A stretch of 11,610 nt of DNA from Candidatus Faecalibacterium faecipullorum (GTDB taxonomy: Bacteria; Bacillota; Clostridia; Oscillospirales; Ruminococcaceae), in contig DWXX01000160.1 of NCBI GenBank assembly GCA_019118985.1, positions 1 to 11,610 on the forward strand, given 5' to 3'. This document shows positions 1 through 5,298 of the stretch, piece after piece. A program made the position numbers and the translations under genes. The notes under the pieces are model-generated. The model saw only the letters and a program-made list of their open reading frames with translations. It searched no databases and was not told where the DNA came from. The stretch's first letter is position 1, and each line of letters starts with the position of its first letter.

Positions 1-44
1 CCCAGCGCCCCGAATGGCCGGTCAAGCCGTCCTTTCTTGGGATA

Positions 45-73
45 AACATACCATATAGACCAGATATTGTCAA
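45..73 (-). promoter_or_regulatory. Sigma-A-type promoter firing out of the left edge
   Basis: On the minus strand a perfect -35 TTGACA (73..68) is followed by a 17-nt spacer and a -10 TATGTT (50..45). Transcription would start near 38 and leave the window. About 30 nt of downstream sequence is visible: an AAAGGA motif followed 4 nt later by a possible TTG start, but too little to identify a gene. It lies just after the terminator at 113-143, so it starts a separate transcription unit. The upstream flank (89-106) carries TTGTGTGAA and TTGTGAA, the latter resembling the TTGTGAA next to the -35 of the two promoters at 1251-1279 and 1473-1501. Confidence 0.65.
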
Positions 74-112
74 CAACGGAACTTCGGTTTGTGTGAATTT
101 TGTGAAGTATAC

Positions 113-143
113 AAAAACCCCCGACGGAAAATACCGCCGGGGG
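113..143 (-). terminator. Rho-independent terminator after the lipoprotein pair
   Basis: Arms 118-127 and 134-143 form a 10-bp stem with a 6-nt loop. The only non-Watson-Crick position is a G-U wobble in the minus-strand RNA, and an A-C mismatch in the plus-strand RNA. On the minus strand the stem is followed directly by five T residues (117..113). It lies 17 bp after the stop codon of the gene at 161-628, so it ends that transcript. Confidence 0.85.
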
Positions 144-160
144 AAGGTTCGGTACGTCGA

Positions 161-628
161 TCAGAGCGGCAGAACGGCCCAGGAGCAGATGATCCAGATC
201 ACCTCGTCGTCGGCGTTTTCGACGCTCATGGCGCAGGCGTAGTACTCATAGCCGTCGCCGTTGGTCTCCTGCTGGGTGACACAGCCCGAAGCCGCGATCT
301 GCTCGGGCGAGCCGCCGTCAGCCAGCACGTCCGCTTCTGTCAGGACGGCGGTGGAAAGCCGCCAGGTCAGGTTGGGCAGAAGGTCGACCATGATGTCGTT
401 CGCAGCAGCAGCCGAATAGGTGCTCCGGCGGCGGAACTCATTGGCCACGGCGCGCACGGCGCTGTTCAGGCGGCCGTCGTTTTCAACCACGGCGTCGCCG
501 CCCATGCTGACGACCTTTGCGTTGACGTCGTCCATATCCAGTTTGTTGCTGCCCCCGCCGCAGGCGGTGAGAATGGTCAGCGCCATCAGCGCGGTGAGGA
601 AGAGAACCAGTAACTTTTTCGCTTTCAT
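161..628 (-). CDS. Small Cys-anchored lipoprotein, unknown function
   Basis: A 155-residue protein with a type II signal peptide: positive start MKAKK, a hydrophobic core (about residues 6-19) and lipobox LTAC with lipidated Cys23, followed by GGGS. Lgt and Lsp would be expected to process it and leave it anchored on the outer face of the membrane. The mature part (about 133 residues) is polar to mixed and has no domain I recognise; it contains two further cysteines late in the chain and a hydrophobic patch near the C-terminus (EVIWIICSWAVLPL). Start 628 is chosen over the upstream ATG at 646 because it gives a clean signal peptide matching the paralogue at 724-1176 and has GAGGTG upstream (644..639), though the spacing is long. 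Probably second gene of a two-gene unit transcribed from 1279..1251 and ended at 143-113. No function is assigned. Confidence 0.85.
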   Translation of the reverse strand: MKAKKLLVLFLTALMALTILTACGGGSNKLDMDDVNAKVVSMGGDAVVENDGRLNSAVRAVANEFRRRSTYSAAAANDIMVDLLPNLTWRLSTAVLTEADVLADGGSPEQIAASGCVTQQETNGDGYEYYACAMSVENADDEVIWIICSWAVLPL

Positions 629-657
629 AAAATCGGTACACCTCATTTCCTAAATAA

Positions 658-688
658 TCCGTTCCAGAGTGAAGCAACCGCTTCACTT
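658..688 (-). repeat. Conserved leader hairpin, copy A
   Basis: A 31-nt segment upstream of the lipoprotein gene at 161-628, identical at 27 of 31 positions to 1207-1237. It contains a perfect 8-bp inverted repeat, arms 668-675 and 680-687 with a 4-nt loop (GGUU in the minus-strand RNA). It ends 39 nt before the ATG, almost the same distance as copy B. No T-run follows, so it does not look like a terminator. It lies between two genes of one transcript and could be a leader element, a processing or stability hairpin, or a protein-binding site. Confidence 0.6.
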
Positions 689-723
689 TCAGAAAACTCT
701 GCCAAGGGGAAAGGTCACATGCT

Positions 724-1176
724 TCAGTTTCCGGCTGCGAGGGCAACCCAATATCTTGTGCCGGCTTCGTCGACCAGTGTCTGCCCGCTCACCGAAACAT
801 TCAGGTCGCTGCCAAACTCCTGCGTCAGCTCCCGGACACACCGTGCCGCGGCGCTTTCCAGCGACGGTTCATCTGTCTCTACACCGCTGTAGATGGTCCA
901 GCAGGAAAAGCCCAATGTAGTCATCGCAGACCCGACGCCGTTGGCCCACTCTGCGGTATCCAGCAGATAGAACTTCTCCCTGCGCATCTCACCCACAGTG
1001 GTATTCAGCGCAAAGTCCAGCGCGGGCGAGCTTTTCACCTCGACCGTGTATCCCTGCTGTTCCAGAATATCATTGACATTCTTTACATTCAAATCGCCGC
1101 CCCCGCCGCAGGCGGTGAGCATCGAAAGGGCCATCACAGCGGAAAGGATCAAAGCCAACAGTTTCTTTGCTTTCAT
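724..1176 (-). CDS. Small Cys-anchored lipoprotein, paralogous signal peptide, unknown function
   Basis: A 150-residue protein. Residues 1-26 are a type II signal peptide nearly identical to that of the gene at 161-628: MKAKKLL start, lipobox LTAC with Cys23, then a run of glycines. The mature domain (about residues 27-150) shows no family I recognise; it has acidic patches and ends in a Tyr/Trp-rich strand (TRYWVALAAGN). Similarity to the neighbouring mature domain is too weak to see by eye beyond a similar size and an aromatic segment near the C-terminus. A GGAGG (1192..1188) sits 11 nt before the ATG, again a longer spacing than usual but matching the sister gene. First gene after promoter 1279..1251, with a leader of about 68 nt that carries hairpin copy B. 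Function unknown; an envelope or extracytoplasmic role is inferred only from the anchor. Confidence 0.85.
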   Translation of the reverse strand: MKAKKLLALILSAVMALSMLTACGGGGDLNVKNVNDILEQQGYTVEVKSSPALDFALNTTVGEMRREKFYLLDTAEWANGVGSAMTTLGFSCWTIYSGVETDEPSLESAAARCVRELTQEFGSDLNVSVSGQTLVDEAGTRYWVALAAGN

Positions 1177-1206
1177 GGTCTGTCACACCTCCATGGTTTT
1201 CTGCAT

Positions 1207-1237
1207 TCCGTCCCGGAGCGAAGCAACCGCTTCACCT
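1207..1237 (-). repeat. Conserved leader hairpin, copy B
   Basis: Second copy of the segment at 658-688, with four differences in 31 positions. Arms 1217-1224 and 1229-1236 pair over 8 bp around the same 4-nt loop. Two of the differences fall in the stem, and both turn A-U pairs into G-U wobbles in the minus-strand RNA; in plus-strand RNA they would be A-C mismatches. It starts within about 10 nt of the predicted transcription start and ends 40 nt before the ATG of the gene at 724-1176. Confidence 0.65.
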
Positions 1238-1250
1238 TGATGATGCATCA

Positions 1251-1279
1251 AACATAGCACCGTTTTCACAATTTGTCAA
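1251..1279 (-). promoter_or_regulatory. Promoter of the lipoprotein pair
   Basis: Perfect -35 TTGACA (1279..1274), a 17-nt spacer and -10 TATGTT (1256..1251). The start point would be near 1244, giving a leader of about 68 nt before the ATG at 1176. The -35 and half of the spacer lie in the repeated 31-bp element. The short inverted repeat TTGATG-ATG-CATCAA (1237-1251) begins right at the downstream edge of the -10 and could be an operator or part of the initially transcribed RNA. Confidence 0.75.
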
Positions 1280-1292
1280 TCTTTTTATCACA
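1262..1292 (-). repeat. 31-bp promoter-proximal repeat, copy 2
   Basis: Identical at 28 of 31 positions to 1484-1514. On the minus strand it reads TGTGATAAAAA, two variable bases, TTGACAA, one variable base, TTGTGAAAAC. The TTGACA is the -35 of the promoter at 1251-1279. TTGACAA and TTGTGAA around the single variable base form an imperfect inverted repeat (one mismatch), as expected of a site for a dimeric regulator. That role is inferred. Confidence 0.7.
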
Positions 1293-1349
1293 ATTTCGGC
1301 CATATCCACAGAACGGCGGCGCATTTTTGTGCATTGCGCACGCCTGTAC

Positions 1350-1389
1350 AGCAAGAAGCCCCCGGCAGAGGCATTCGCTCCGCCGGGGG
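1350..1389 (-). terminator. Probable terminator after the MATE gene
   Basis: Arms 1359-1370 and 1378-1389 form a 12-bp GC-rich stem around a 7-nt loop, with one G-U wobble in the minus-strand RNA (an A-C mismatch in the plus-strand RNA). The following minus-strand sequence is CTTCTTGC, a weak U-tract, so efficiency may be partial. It lies about 100 bp after the MATE stop codon. Confidence 0.6.
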
Positions 1390-1466
1390 GTATATGCAAA
1401 GGGTCCGTTCAAAGCATATCTTCTGCCGTCTGCGCCGCTGTGGGGCGGGCGGCTTACCGAAGTGAT
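1350..1466 (-). ncRNA. Candidate short RNA between promoter 1501..1473 and terminator 1389..1350
   Basis: A near-consensus promoter predicts a start near 1466, and a terminator-like hairpin follows about 80 nt later, giving a transcript of roughly 115 nt. No start codon with a usable ribosome binding site is visible inside it. It can form a small 6-bp stem (1392-1397 with 1414-1419) and a GC-rich structure around 1430-1455. It could equally be just the 3' UTR of the MATE mRNA with a duplicated promoter sequence. It matches no RNA family I recognise. Confidence 0.3.
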
Positions 1467-1472
1467 GTACAA

Positions 1473-1501
1473 ATCATATCATAGTTTTCACAAGTTGTCA
1501 A
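1473..1501 (-). promoter_or_regulatory. Near-consensus promoter overlapping the 3' end of the MATE gene
   Basis: Perfect -35 TTGACA (1501..1496), a 17-nt spacer and -10 TATGAT (1478..1473). This is the best sigma-A match in the window after allowing one -10 mismatch. The -35 overlaps the last MATE codons, and the stop codon lies in the spacer. No gene follows before the terminator at 1389-1350, so its product is either a short RNA or read-through into the lipoprotein unit. Confidence 0.65.
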
Positions 1502-1514
1502 CATTTTTATCACA
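1484..1514 (-). repeat. 31-bp promoter-proximal repeat, copy 1
   Basis: Identical at 28 of 31 positions to 1262-1292 and in the same orientation, 222 bp away. It encodes the last residues of the MATE protein (CDKNVDNL) and its stop, while also supplying the -35 of the promoter at 1473-1501. The corresponding triplets of the other copy would read CDKKIDKL, so the coding similarity is a by-product of the duplicated DNA. Confidence 0.7.
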
Positions 1515-2900
1515 CATTTTTGACTTCTTGCGGGCGCGTTCCCGGCTGGCTTTGATGTAGGGGTCGTTCCAGTAGCTGCAGACCAGCTGCACGCACATGA
1601 AGCACCAGATCACCGGCTCGCAGAGGATGACCGCGTTGTAGCCGAACCGCGGGATGAAGAACAGCATGAAGATGATCTTGCCGATCAGCTCGATGACGCT
1701 GGAGAACAGCGGCAGGATCTTCTGCCCCAGGCTCTGCAGCGCGTACCGGGTGGCCAGCAGCACCCCCAGCACCGAGTAGAAGGGGGCGGTCCAGCGCAGG
1801 TAGCGGGCGCCGTTTTCCAGCACCACCGCCGCGTCCGAGCCGGACACCAGCTTGACCAGCACCCCGGCGCACAGCCACATCAGGGCGGTCATCACCACCG
1901 CCACCCCCAGCCCAAACAGCCAGACCTGCCGCATCCCGCGGCGGATGCGGTCGGGCTTGTCGGCGCCGCGGTTCTGGGAGACAAAGGTGGAGCAGGCGGT
2001 CGCCATGGCGATGACCGGCATATCGGTGAAGGTGAACAGCTTGCGGGCGGCGGTGTGCCCCGCGATGGTCAGGGTGCCCAGGCCGTTGATGCCGTACTGC
2101 AGGATGACCGACCCCGCCGAGACGATGCTGCTCATCAGGCCCATCGACAGGCCCTGGGTGACCAGCTCGGCGTAGAGGCCGCGCTCGGGTTTGAAGTGCT
2201 CCCGCCCGGGGACGAGGTGGGGCGCCCGGCGCAGGATGTAGAGGATGCACAGCGCCACCGACAGAGCCTGCGACAGCACCGTCGCCACGGCGGCGCCCCG
2301 CACCCCCATCTCAAGGCCGGCCACGAACCAGTAGTCCAGCCCGACGTTCAGGCAGGAGGAGAAGATCAGGAATACCAGCGGCATGACGCTGTTGCCCACC
2401 GCCCGCAGCAGCGCGGCGCAGAGGTTATAGCTGAACATCACCACCACCCATTGGGCGATGGGGCGGATGTAGCTGTAAGCCTGGTCGATGATCTCGGGCG
2501 GGGTGTCCAAAGCCCGCAGCAGCGGGCGGAGGAACAGCAGCCCCGCCAGGGTGATGAGGGCCGACGCCGCCAGCCCGATGATGATGGAGCCCGCCACCGT
2601 CTTTTTGACCTTTTCGGGGTCCTCGGCGCCGTAGGCGCGGGCGGTGACGATGGCCAGGCCGTTGCCGATGCCGATGCCGAAGCCCACCAGCAGCTCATAG
2701 ATCGAGCCGCAGGCGCCCACCGCCGCCAGGGAGGTGTCCCCCAGCACGTTGCCCACGATCATGGTGTCGGCGGCGTTGTAGAGCTGTTGGAAGAGGTTGG
2801 AGATGAAGATGGGGATGGCGAAGATGAGCAGGTTGCGGAAGATGGGCCCGTGGATCAGGTCCACCTGCCGGCCCGGCCGGATGGAATGTATGGCTTGCAT
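1488..2900 (-). CDS. MATE-family multidrug/metabolite exporter
   Basis: A 470-residue integral membrane protein of the MATE (NorM/DinF-like) family: cation-coupled antiporters with 12 transmembrane helices in two six-helix halves that expel drugs or metabolites. The family hallmark QQLYNAADTMIVG is at residues 38-50. The two halves show the expected internal repeat: residues 79-105 (TARAYGAEDPEKVKK) correspond to 302-323 (VSQNRGADKPDRIRR). Length is normal. The ATG at 2900 is chosen because AAGGAGG lies 4 nt upstream and MATE similarity begins soon after; an in-frame upstream ATG at 2966 lies inside the his terminator. The C-terminus is Arg/Lys-rich and ends in residues encoded by the 31-bp repeat. 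No promoter is visible between the his terminator and this gene, so it may depend on read-through. Substrate cannot be told from sequence. Confidence 0.93.
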   Translation of the reverse strand: MQAIHSIRPGRQVDLIHGPIFRNLLIFAIPIFISNLFQQLYNAADTMIVGNVLGDTSLAAVGACGSIYELLVGFGIGIGNGLAIVTARAYGAEDPEKVKKTVAGSIIIGLAASALITLAGLLFLRPLLRALDTPPEIIDQAYSYIRPIAQWVVVMFSYNLCAALLRAVGNSVMPLVFLIFSSCLNVGLDYWFVAGLEMGVRGAAVATVLSQALSVALCILYILRRAPHLVPGREHFKPERGLYAELVTQGLSMGLMSSIVSAGSVILQYGINGLGTLTIAGHTAARKLFTFTDMPVIAMATACSTFVSQNRGADKPDRIRRGMRQVWLFGLGVAVVMTALMWLCAGVLVKLVSGSDAAVVLENGARYLRWTAPFYSVLGVLLATRYALQSLGQKILPLFSSVIELIGKIIFMLFFIPRFGYNAVILCEPVIWCFMCVQLVCSYWNDPYIKASRERARKKSKMCDKNVDNL

Positions 2901-2958
2901 GGCGCCTCCTTGCAGCGTCTTGTCAGGGATGGGCGGCAGAGCCGGGGCCCCGCCGCAC

Positions 2959-2991
2959 AAAAGCACGGCCCCCGCAGGACGGGGGGCCGTG
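2959..2991 (-). terminator. Rho-independent terminator of the his operon
   Basis: A perfect 10-bp GC-rich stem (arms 2964-2973 and 2982-2991) with an 8-nt loop, followed on the minus strand by CTTTTG. It begins 15 bp after the hisJ stop codon. The U-run is short (four), so some read-through into the MATE gene is plausible. Confidence 0.85.
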
Positions 2992-3006
2992 GTTCGTTCG
3001 GTCTGA

Positions 3007-3843
3007 TTACAGTTCCTGCGTCTCGAAGCCGGCGCCGGTCAGCACCTGCACCGCGCCGAAGCCGGCGGCCTTCACCTGCCGGGCGGCCTCCTCATAGCCG
3101 AAGGTCAGCCCGTCGGTGGAGTGGGCGTCGGCGGTGATGATCACTTTGCCGCCCATCTGCTGCCACGCACGCAGCAGCCAGTCGCTGGGGTAAAAGTCCG
3201 ACCGGTAGCCGCGGAAGACCGCGCCGGTGTTCACTTCCAGCAGGCAGGCGGCGTCGCGGGCGGCTTCCAGCGCGCCCATGGCGGCGGCGCGGTAGCGGGG
3301 GGCCTCCTCGTCAAAGAAGTCCCCGTCCCGGTTCAGCTTTTTGATCAGGTCGATGTGGCCCAGAATGTCGGGCCGCAGGGCGGCCACCTCGGCCACCGCG
3401 CGGAAATACGCCTCCGCCGCGGCCAGGCCGTCCCCGCCGAAGTCGGCGTCGATGCACGCCTGCAGGTCCTGCTTGCGGAAGTCGATCTCGTAGTATTTGC
3501 CGGTGTTCGCCCCGTGCAGGTAGTGCACGCTGCCGATCCAGTAATCGTAGCCGGCGCGCTTGTCGTCCGAGAACTGGTCCCATTCGATGCCGCAGAGGAT
3601 GTCCACCTTGCCCTTGTACTCAGCCTTCAGCTTTGCGATGGTGGCCTTGTAGAGGGCGGTGCGGCGGGGGCTCATGCAGTATTCGCGGTCGATGGGGGTA
3701 TGGCTGTGCCCCGTGAAGCCCAGCGTGGTCAGCCCCTGGGCGCAGGCGGCGGATGCCATCTCCTGCAGGGTATTTTTGCCGTCGCACAGCGTCGAGTGGC
3801 AGTGGACGCTGGATCTCATGAAGTCTGCCATAGCCTTGGTCAC
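3007..3843 (-). CDS. hisJ: Histidinol-phosphate phosphatase, PHP family
   Basis: Hydrolyses L-histidinol phosphate to L-histidinol (EC 3.1.3.15), step 8 of histidine synthesis. This is the PHP-type enzyme used by Firmicutes (called HisJ or HisK) instead of the HAD-type HisB-N. The 278-residue chain carries the full set of metal ligands: HCH (H14, H16) with D21, GHSH (H46, H48), GIEWD (E87), H107, GHID (H163), EVN (E203) and ADAH (D239, H241). Length matches the family (about 265-285). Start is GTG 3843, which overlaps the hisIE stop as GTGA and has AGGAAAGGA immediately upstream; the in-frame ATG at 3831 lacks a spaced ribosome binding site. Last gene of the operon, giving it a complete pathway. 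It could in principle be a related PHP phosphatase, but its place in the operon argues strongly for this role. Confidence 0.95.
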   Translation of the reverse strand: MTKAMADFMRSSVHCHSTLCDGKNTLQEMASAACAQGLTTLGFTGHSHTPIDREYCMSPRRTALYKATIAKLKAEYKGKVDILCGIEWDQFSDDKRAGYDYWIGSVHYLHGANTGKYYEIDFRKQDLQACIDADFGGDGLAAAEAYFRAVAEVAALRPDILGHIDLIKKLNRDGDFFDEEAPRYRAAAMGALEAARDAACLLEVNTGAVFRGYRSDFYPSDWLLRAWQQMGGKVIITADAHSTDGLTFGYEEAARQVKAAGFGAVQVLTGAGFETQEL

Positions 3844-4475
3844 TGCATCCTTTCCTGTTTGACCTTGTGGTCGATGACGTGTCGTTGTTCCAGCTCACGG
3901 GTGATGTCCTCCACCGTGATGCCGGCGTTTGCCATCAGCACCAGGACGTGGTAGGCAAGGTCGGCGATCTCATAGACCGTCTCGGCCTTATCCTCCTTTT
4001 CGCCTGCGATGATGACTTCGGTGGCCTCTTCGCCCACCTTTTTCAGGATCTTTTCCTTCCCTTTCTCGAACAGGTAGGAGGTATAGCTGCCGGGCTGCGG
4101 GTCGGTCCTGCGGCCTTCGATCAGGCGGTAAAGGCCCTCGAGGCTGAAGGGGCGCAGCTCTTCACTGAGGTAGACGGGGTTGAAAAAGCAGCTCTCGGCG
4201 CCGGTGTGGCAGGCAGGGCCGCTCTTGACCACCTCCACCACCAAAGCGTCGCCGTCGCAGTCGGCGGTGATGGACACCACCCGCTGCAGGTTGCCGCTGG
4301 TCTCGCCCTTGCGCCAGACTTCGCCGCGGCTGCGGCTCCAAAAGACCGTCCGCCCCTCGGCGATGGTCAGCGCCAGGGTCTCGGCGTTCATGTAGGCGAG
4401 GGTCAGCACCTGCTTGGTGTAGTGATCCTGCACGATGGCGGGGATCAGGCCCCGGTCGTCAAATTTCAGTTCCAT
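3840..4475 (-). CDS. hisIE: Bifunctional phosphoribosyl-AMP cyclohydrolase / phosphoribosyl-ATP pyrophosphatase
   Basis: Catalyses steps 2 and 3: PR-ATP to PR-AMP (HisE domain) and opening of the adenine ring to ProFAR (HisI domain). The protein has 211 residues, normal for the fusion. HisI occupies about residues 1-110: DxDxD metal site (D72, D74, D76) and the zinc ligands C89 and C96 within CHTGAESC. HisE follows at about 113-211, with SYTSYLFEKG and the acidic helix motif KKVGEEATEVIIA. ATG 4475 is chosen because AGGAG lies 5 nt upstream and HisI similarity starts at once; upstream in-frame ATGs run back into hisF. It is separated from hisF by 67 bp, the largest gap in the operon, and its base composition is lower in GC than the genes before it (for example 4021-4080 is about 52% GC). 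It overlaps hisJ by 4 bases. Confidence 0.96.
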   Translation of the reverse strand: MELKFDDRGLIPAIVQDHYTKQVLTLAYMNAETLALTIAEGRTVFWSRSRGEVWRKGETSGNLQRVVSITADCDGDALVVEVVKSGPACHTGAESCFFNPVYLSEELRPFSLEGLYRLIEGRRTDPQPGSYTSYLFEKGKEKILKKVGEEATEVIIAGEKEDKAETVYEIADLAYHVLVLMANAGITVEDITRELEQRHVIDHKVKQERMQ

Positions 4476-4542
4476 ACGCTCTCCTGTCCCGTGAAGGGAA
4501 CTCATTACTAGTTTATCGTATTCCGGCCCGAGATGCAAGGGG

Positions 4543-5298
4543 TCAGAGCCGCATTTCCACACCATTTTTTGCAAGATATTCCTTCAGCTCCCGGATGGAG
4601 AGCAGTTTCTGGTGGAAAATGCCGGCCGCAAGCCCCGCGTCGATCCCCTTGTGGCGGAACAGCTCGAGGAAGTCCTCCTTTTTGCCCGCGCCGCCCGACG
4701 CGATGATGGGTACACGCACCCGGGCGGCCACCGCGTCCAGCATCTCGAGGTCGAAGCCCCGGCGCACCCCGTCGGTGTCGATGCTGTTGAGGCAGACCTC
4801 CCCCGCGCCGTGTTCGGCGCACCAGGCGATCCACTCCAGCGCGTCGCGGCCGGTGTCCTCCCGGCCGCCCCGGGCAAAGACCCGGAACTGCCCCCCCACC
4901 CGCTTGACGTCGGCCGAGAGGACCACGCACTGGCTGCCGTACCGCTCGGCCGCCGCCGGGATGAGGGCGGGGTCGCGCAGGGCCCCCGAGTTGACCGAGA
5001 CCTTGTCCGCCCCGCACTTGAGCACCCGGTCGAAGTCCGCGAGGGTGTTGATGCCGCCCCCCACCGTCAGCGGGATGAACACTTCCTGCGCCACCCGCGT
5101 CAGAATGTCGGTGAAGAGGGCCCGCCCCTCAAAGCTGGCGGTGATGTCGTAAAAGACCAGCTCGTCGGCGCCGGCGGCGTTGTACATCCGGGCCATCTCG
5201 ACCGGGTCGGCGACGTCCCGCACCCCTTCAAAGTTGACCCCCTTGACCACACGGCCGTTCCGGACGTCCAGGCAGGGGATGATGCGCTTGGTGATCAT
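4543..5298 (-). CDS. hisF: Imidazole glycerol phosphate synthase, cyclase subunit
   Basis: With HisH forms the synthase of step 5: PRFAR plus ammonia gives imidazole glycerol phosphate (the histidine precursor) and AICAR, which returns to purine synthesis. A 251-residue (beta/alpha)8 barrel of standard length. The two catalytic aspartates are present: D11 in PCLDVRNGRVVKG and D130 in VLSADVKR. Phosphate-binding motifs VGGGI (79-83) and ASGGAGKKEDF (200-210), and the family signature LNSIDTDGVRRGFDLE (170-185), are intact. The ATG at 5298 overlaps the hisA stop codon as ATGA, with AGGAGG 6 nt upstream. It lies two genes after its partner hisH. Confidence 0.98.
   Translation of the reverse strand: MITKRIIPCLDVRNGRVVKGVNFEGVRDVADPVEMARMYNAAGADELVFYDITASFEGRALFTDILTRVAQEVFIPLTVGGGINTLADFDRVLKCGADKVSVNSGALRDPALIPAAAERYGSQCVVLSADVKRVGGQFRVFARGGREDTGRDALEWIAWCAEHGAGEVCLNSIDTDGVRRGFDLEMLDAVAARVRVPIIASGGAGKKEDFLELFRHKGIDAGLAAGIFHQKLLSIRELKEYLAKNGVEMRL

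Larger units (their letters stand above)
1177..1487. other. Gene-free regulatory interval between exporter and lipoproteins
   Basis: This 311-bp stretch holds no convincing gene. In the minus-strand direction it contains the rest of promoter 1501..1473, a GC-rich structured segment, a terminator (1389..1350), the second copy of the 31-bp promoter element with promoter 1279..1251, an inverted repeat just after the -10 (arms 1237-1242 and 1246-1251), and leader hairpin copy B. A 68-codon minus-strand frame starting at TTG 1472 exists, but it has no ribosome binding site and its tail is the promoter repeat read as codons. Confidence 0.75.

Noticed and set aside
1..44. Start of a structural RNA such as tmRNA, SRP RNA or RNase P RNA after the left-edge promoter
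   Set aside because: The visible bases do not match the conserved start of any of these that I recognise.
1266..1472. A 68-codon minus-strand frame starting with TTG at 1472
   Set aside because: No ribosome binding site, the start lies at the promoter -10 edge, it crosses a terminator hairpin, and its end is the promoter repeat read as codons.
2901..2966. Longer MATE start at 2966
   Set aside because: That ATG lies in the stem of the his terminator; AAGGAGG before ATG 2900 fits better.
4476..4542. An internal promoter before hisIE (TTGCAT-N17-TAAACT)
   Set aside because: Only three of six and four of six hexamer matches, and the operon structure gives no need for it; kept as unproven.
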